Source: JAYVYM01 sp046593925 (GTDB lineage Bacteria; Actinomycetota; Actinomycetes; Mycobacteriales; SCTD01). Taken from it: DNA of 16,700 bases. The stretch lies in contig JBKJQN010000056.1 in the NCBI GenBank assembly GCA_046593925.1, forward strand, positions 1-16,700. The letters run 5' to 3'. Positions 13,921-16,700 of the stretch are shown in pieces. The translations under genes and the position numbers were made by a program. The first letter of the stretch is position 1, and each line of letters begins with the position of its first letter. The notes under the pieces are model-generated. The model was not told the origin of the DNA, did no database searches, and was given only the letters and a program-made list of their open reading frames with translations.

Positions 13921-13950
13921 GGGGCCGGGCCGGCGTGGCAAGGTGCAGGA

Positions 13951-14832
13951 GTGGGCGGGAGCGACGGGGTACCCCCGCTGTGGCAGGAGGTCACGGCCTG
14001 GTACGCCCGCGCCGCCCGCGACCTGCCGTGGCGGGCGACCGGCATCTCCCCCTGGGCAGTCCTGGTGAGCGAGGTGATGCTGCAGCAAACCCCGGTCGCG
14101 CGGGTCGAGCCGGTCTGGCGCGCCTGGGTGTTGCGGTGGCCGACTCCGGCGGCCCTCGCGGCCGAGTCGACCGGCGAGGCCGTCCGCGCCTGGGGGCGGC
14201 TCGGCTACCCGCGGCGGGCCCTGCGCCTGCACGCCGCCGCGACGGCGATCGTCGAGCGGCACGGCGGAGCGCTGCCGCACGCCGTGCCGGAGTTGCTCGC
14301 CCTGCCGGGTGTCGGCGACTACACGGCCCGGGCCGTCGCGGTGTTCGCCCACCGTCAGCGACACCCCGTAGTCGACACCAACGTGCGGCGCGTTGTCGCC
14401 CGAGCCGTCGAGGGCGCCGCGGACGCGCCCGTCAGCCGGCGCGACCTCGCGACGGTGCTCGCATTGCTGCCGGTCGATCCGGAGGCGGCGGCGACGGCCT
14501 CGGTCGCGGTCATGGAGCTCGGTGCACTGGTCTGCACCGCCCGCTCCCCCCGCTGCGATTCGTGCCCGCTGCTGGCGCGATGCGCCTGGCTGCTCGCCGG
14601 TCGGCCGCCGCTCGATGCTCCGGTACGCCGGACGCAACCATGGGCCGGCACCGACCGGCAGGTGAGAGGGCGACTGCTCGCGGTGCTGCGCGACCACCCG
14701 GCCCCGGTCGAGGCCCCCGATCTGGAGCGGGTCTGGGACGAGCCGGTACAGCGGGCCCGCGCCCTTGACGGGCTCGTCGCCGACGGCCTGGTCGACCCGC
14801 TGCCCGACGGGCGGTACGCGCTACCGGGTTGA
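13951..14832 (+). CDS. mutY: A/G-specific adenine DNA glycosylase MutY
   Basis: Base-excision repair enzyme, 293 aa, that removes adenine mispaired with 8-oxoguanine. The HhH-GPD fold is clear. The catalytic glutamate region is SEVMLQQT (E41), the helix-hairpin-helix is LPGVGDYTARAVAVFA, and the catalytic aspartate is D142 in VVDTNVRR. The [4Fe-4S] loop C195-x6-C202-x2-C205-x5-C211 is intact. The protein is shorter than E. coli MutY (350 aa): the C-terminal MutT-like 8-oxoguanine reader is not evident and is replaced by about 80 residues resembling a small winged-helix tail. The GTG at 13951 has a modest purine-rich leader (AAGGTGCAGGA). It converges with clpC. In M. tuberculosis mutY also lies between disA and clpC1. 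Confidence 0.95.
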   Translation: MGGSDGVPPLWQEVTAWYARAARDLPWRATGISPWAVLVSEVMLQQTPVARVEPVWRAWVLRWPTPAALAAESTGEAVRAWGRLGYPRRALRLHAAATAIVERHGGALPHAVPELLALPGVGDYTARAVAVFAHRQRHPVVDTNVRRVVARAVEGAADAPVSRRDLATVLALLPVDPEAAATASVAVMELGALVCTARSPRCDSCPLLARCAWLLAGRPPLDAPVRRTQPWAGTDRQVRGRLLAVLRDHPAPVEAPDLERVWDEPVQRARALDGLVADGLVDPLPDGRYALPG

Positions 14833-14869
14833 CGGCTGCCCCGCCGAGCGTCACCCGACACACGACGAA

Positions 14870-14900
14870 GGGCGGCCGGCCCAAGGGGGACCGACCGCCC
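14870..14900. terminator. Bidirectional hairpin terminator between mutY and clpC
   Basis: GGGCGGCCGG and CCGACCGCCC form a 10-bp stem with one mismatch around an 11-nt loop. It sits between the convergent mutY and clpC stops and could serve both. On the clpC strand it is followed by TTCGTCGTGT, the closest thing to a T-rich tail; the mutY side has none. Confidence 0.65.
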
Positions 14901-14916
14901 GTCGGGGCGTAGGCGA

Positions 14917-16698
14917 CTACTCGACGGCGCGCTTGATGAGGTCGGCCGGCGGCGCGTCCGGCACCGCGACCGGCTTGGGCTCGCCACGGAAGGTGAACGC
15001 CTTCGCGTCGCCCTCCCCCTCGACGTCGACCACGACGATCTCACCACCCTTGATGGTGCCGAACAGGATCTTCTCCGAGAGCACGTCCTCGATCTCACGC
15101 TGGATGGTCCGGCGCAGCGGGCGCGCCCCGAGGACAGGGTCGTAGCCCTTCTTCGCCAACAGCTTCTTTGCCTCGACGGTGAGCTCCAGGCCCATGTCGC
15201 GGTTCTTCAGCTGGCCGTCGACCCGGGCCAGCATCAGGTCGACGATGACCAGGATCTCGTCCTCGGTGAGCTGGTGGAATACCACGATGTCGTCGATGCG
15301 GTTGAGGAACTCGGGCCGGAAGTGCTGCTTCAGCTCGTCCTGCACCTTGGTCTTCATCCGCTCGTACGCACCGACGGTGTCGGTGTCCTTCTGGAACCCG
15401 AGGTTGAAGCCCTTGGAGATGTCCCGGGTACCGAGGTTGGACGTCATGATGATCACAGTGTTCTTGAAGTCCACGACCCGACCCTGGGAGTCGGTCAGTC
15501 GACCGTCCTCCAGAATCTGCAGGAGCGTGTTGAACACGTCCGGGTGGGCCTTCTCGACCTCGTCGAACAGCACGACCGAGAAAGGCTTGCGGCGCACCTT
15601 CTCGGTCAGCTGACCGCCCTCCTCGTAGCCGACATAGCCGGGAGGTGAACCGACCAGCCGCGACACGGTGTGCTTCTCCATGTACTCACTCATGTCGAGC
15701 AGGATCAGGCTGTCCTCGTCGCCGAACAGGAACTCGGCGAGGGTCTTGGACAGCTCGGTCTTCCCGACGCCAGAAGGGCCGGCGAAGATGAAGGACCCAC
15801 CGGGACGCTTCGGGTCCTTGAGCCCGGCCCGGGTCCGCCGGATCGCCTGGGAGACGGCCTTGATCGCCTGCTCCTGGCCGATCACCCGACGGTGCAGCTC
15901 ATCCTCCATGCGTAGCAGTCGGGCGGTCTCGGCCTCGGTCAGCCGGACGGCCGGGATGCCGGTCCAGATCTCCAGGACCTCAGCGATCTGCTCGTCGTCG
16001 ACCTCGGCCACGACGTCCATGTCGCCGGCCTTCCACTCCTTCTCGCGGGTGGCCTTCTCCGCCAGCAGCGTCTTCTCCTTGTCGCGCAAGGACGCGGCCT
16101 TCTCGAAGTCCTGCGCATCGATCGCGGACTCCTTGTCGCGACGGACGCCAGCGATCTTCTCGTCGAACTCGCGCAGGTCCGGCGGGGCGGTCATGCGCTT
16201 GATGCGCATCCGCGAGCCGGCCTCGTCGATGAGGTCGATCGCCTTGTCCGGCAGGAAGCGGTCGCTGATGTAACGGTCGGCGAGCGTCGCTGCCGCGACC
16301 AGGGCCGCGTCCGTGATGGAGATGCGGTGGTGCGCTTCGTAGCGGTCGCGCAGGCCCTTGAGGATCTCGATGGTGTGGGCCAGCGACGGCTCGGGCACCT
16401 GGATCGGCTGGAAGCGGCGCTCGAGGGCGGCGTCCTTCTCCAGGTGCTTGCGGTACTCGTCGAGCGTGGTCGCACCGATCGTCTGCAGCTCGCCGCGGGC
16501 CAGCATGGGCTTGAGGATGCTGGCCGCGTCGATGGCGCCCTCGGCAGCGCCGGCGCCGACGAGGGTGTGCAGCTCGTCGATGAACAAGATGATGTCGCCG
16601 CGGGTGCGGATCTCCTTGAGAACCTTCTTCAGACGCTCCTCGAAGTCACCGCGATATCTCGAGCCGGCGACGAGGGCGCCGAGGTCCAGGGTGTAGAG
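14917..16698 (-). CDS. clpC: ATP-dependent Clp protease ATPase subunit ClpC (3' part)
   Basis: The visible 593 residues are the C-terminal two-thirds of a ClpC/Hsp100 AAA+ unfoldase that feeds substrates to ClpP. The gene runs off the right edge, so the N-domain and first Walker A are not seen. Visible in order are LDLGALVAGSRYRGDFEERL, the D1 Walker B region DIILFIDELHTL (about 16580), the D1 arginine finger segment ALERRFQ, the UVR/M-domain coiled coil (about 16050-16170), and the second AAA+ domain. That domain has Walker A GPSGVGKTELSK (about 15760-15785), VLFDEVEKAHPDVFN and the pore-loop GSPPGYVGYEEGG. The C-terminal tail after ILFGTIKGGEIVVVDVEG is about 30 residues. The stop is TAG at 14917-14919. 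The equivalent M. tuberculosis gene is clpC1 (Rv3596c). Confidence 0.97.
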   Translation of the reverse strand, partial: LYTLDLGALVAGSRYRGDFEERLKKVLKEIRTRGDIILFIDELHTLVGAGAAEGAIDAASILKPMLARGELQTIGATTLDEYRKHLEKDAALERRFQPIQVPEPSLAHTIEILKGLRDRYEAHHRISITDAALVAAATLADRYISDRFLPDKAIDLIDEAGSRMRIKRMTAPPDLREFDEKIAGVRRDKESAIDAQDFEKAASLRDKEKTLLAEKATREKEWKAGDMDVVAEVDDEQIAEVLEIWTGIPAVRLTEAETARLLRMEDELHRRVIGQEQAIKAVSQAIRRTRAGLKDPKRPGGSFIFAGPSGVGKTELSKTLAEFLFGDEDSLILLDMSEYMEKHTVSRLVGSPPGYVGYEEGGQLTEKVRRKPFSVVLFDEVEKAHPDVFNTLLQILEDGRLTDSQGRVVDFKNTVIIMTSNLGTRDISKGFNLGFQKDTDTVGAYERMKTKVQDELKQHFRPEFLNRIDDIVVFHQLTEDEILVIVDLMLARVDGQLKNRDMGLELTVEAKKLLAKKGYDPVLGARPLRRTIQREIEDVLSEKILFGTIKGGEIVVVDVEGEGDAKAFTFRGEPKPVAVPDAPPADLIKRAVE

Positions 16699-16700
16699 CT

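Noticed and set aside
13756..14697. Minus-strand open frame of 313 codons opposite mutY
   Set aside because: MutY on the plus strand has its full active site and iron-sulfur loop. The antisense frame also crosses the tandem repeat and has no family signature.

Overview
The window is very GC-rich DNA from an actinobacterium (Actinomycetota). GTG starts are frequent, -10 hexamers of the TANNNT type occur, and the core gene order matches Mycobacterium tuberculosis Rv3579c (rlmB) to Rv3596c (clpC1). Part of the same order also occurs in Bacillus (clpC, radA, disA, yacL, ispD, ispF, cysS, rlmB, sigH). I cannot assign a genus from the sequence alone. No rRNA, tRNA, CRISPR array or insertion sequence was seen.

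Left part, minus strand (1-6022): a tight operon reads carD, PIN-TRAM membrane protein, ispD, ispF, cysS, rlmB. It covers a transcription regulator that binds RNA polymerase, a membrane-anchored predicted nuclease, two MEP-pathway isoprenoid enzymes, cysteinyl-tRNA synthetase and a 23S rRNA 2'-O-methyltransferase. Downstream of rlmB lies a decayed sigma factor of the Bacillus SigH (sigma-30) type, at the place where sigH follows rlmB and yacP in Bacillus.

Middle part (6102-10116) is accessory. A type III polyketide synthase and a UbiG-like O-methyltransferase (minus strand, translationally coupled) diverge from a UbiA-family prenyltransferase (plus strand). The 84-bp region between them carries a symmetrical repeat. 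The UbiA gene is followed closely by a SCO1/SenC copper-chaperone lipoprotein and an LpqE-like (PCuAC-related) lipoprotein. The first three genes suggest a methylated, prenylated polyketide phenol or quinone made by ubiquinone-type tailoring enzymes. Their closeness to cytochrome-oxidase assembly proteins makes a membrane or respiratory role worth testing. This is the best candidate for an undescribed system in the window.

Right part (10117-16700): radA (possibly leaderless), a frameshifted ScyD/ScyE-family pseudogene, disA (c-di-AMP synthase) with its own promoter and ribosome binding site, a spacer with an interrupted palindrome and a G-rich 14-bp tandem repeat, mutY, and the 3' two-thirds of clpC converging on mutY across a shared hairpin terminator. 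radA, disA, mutY and clpC serve DNA repair, genome-integrity signalling and protein quality control. cysS and radA both show TAGCNT placed 7 nt before the start codon, which fits leaderless transcripts.
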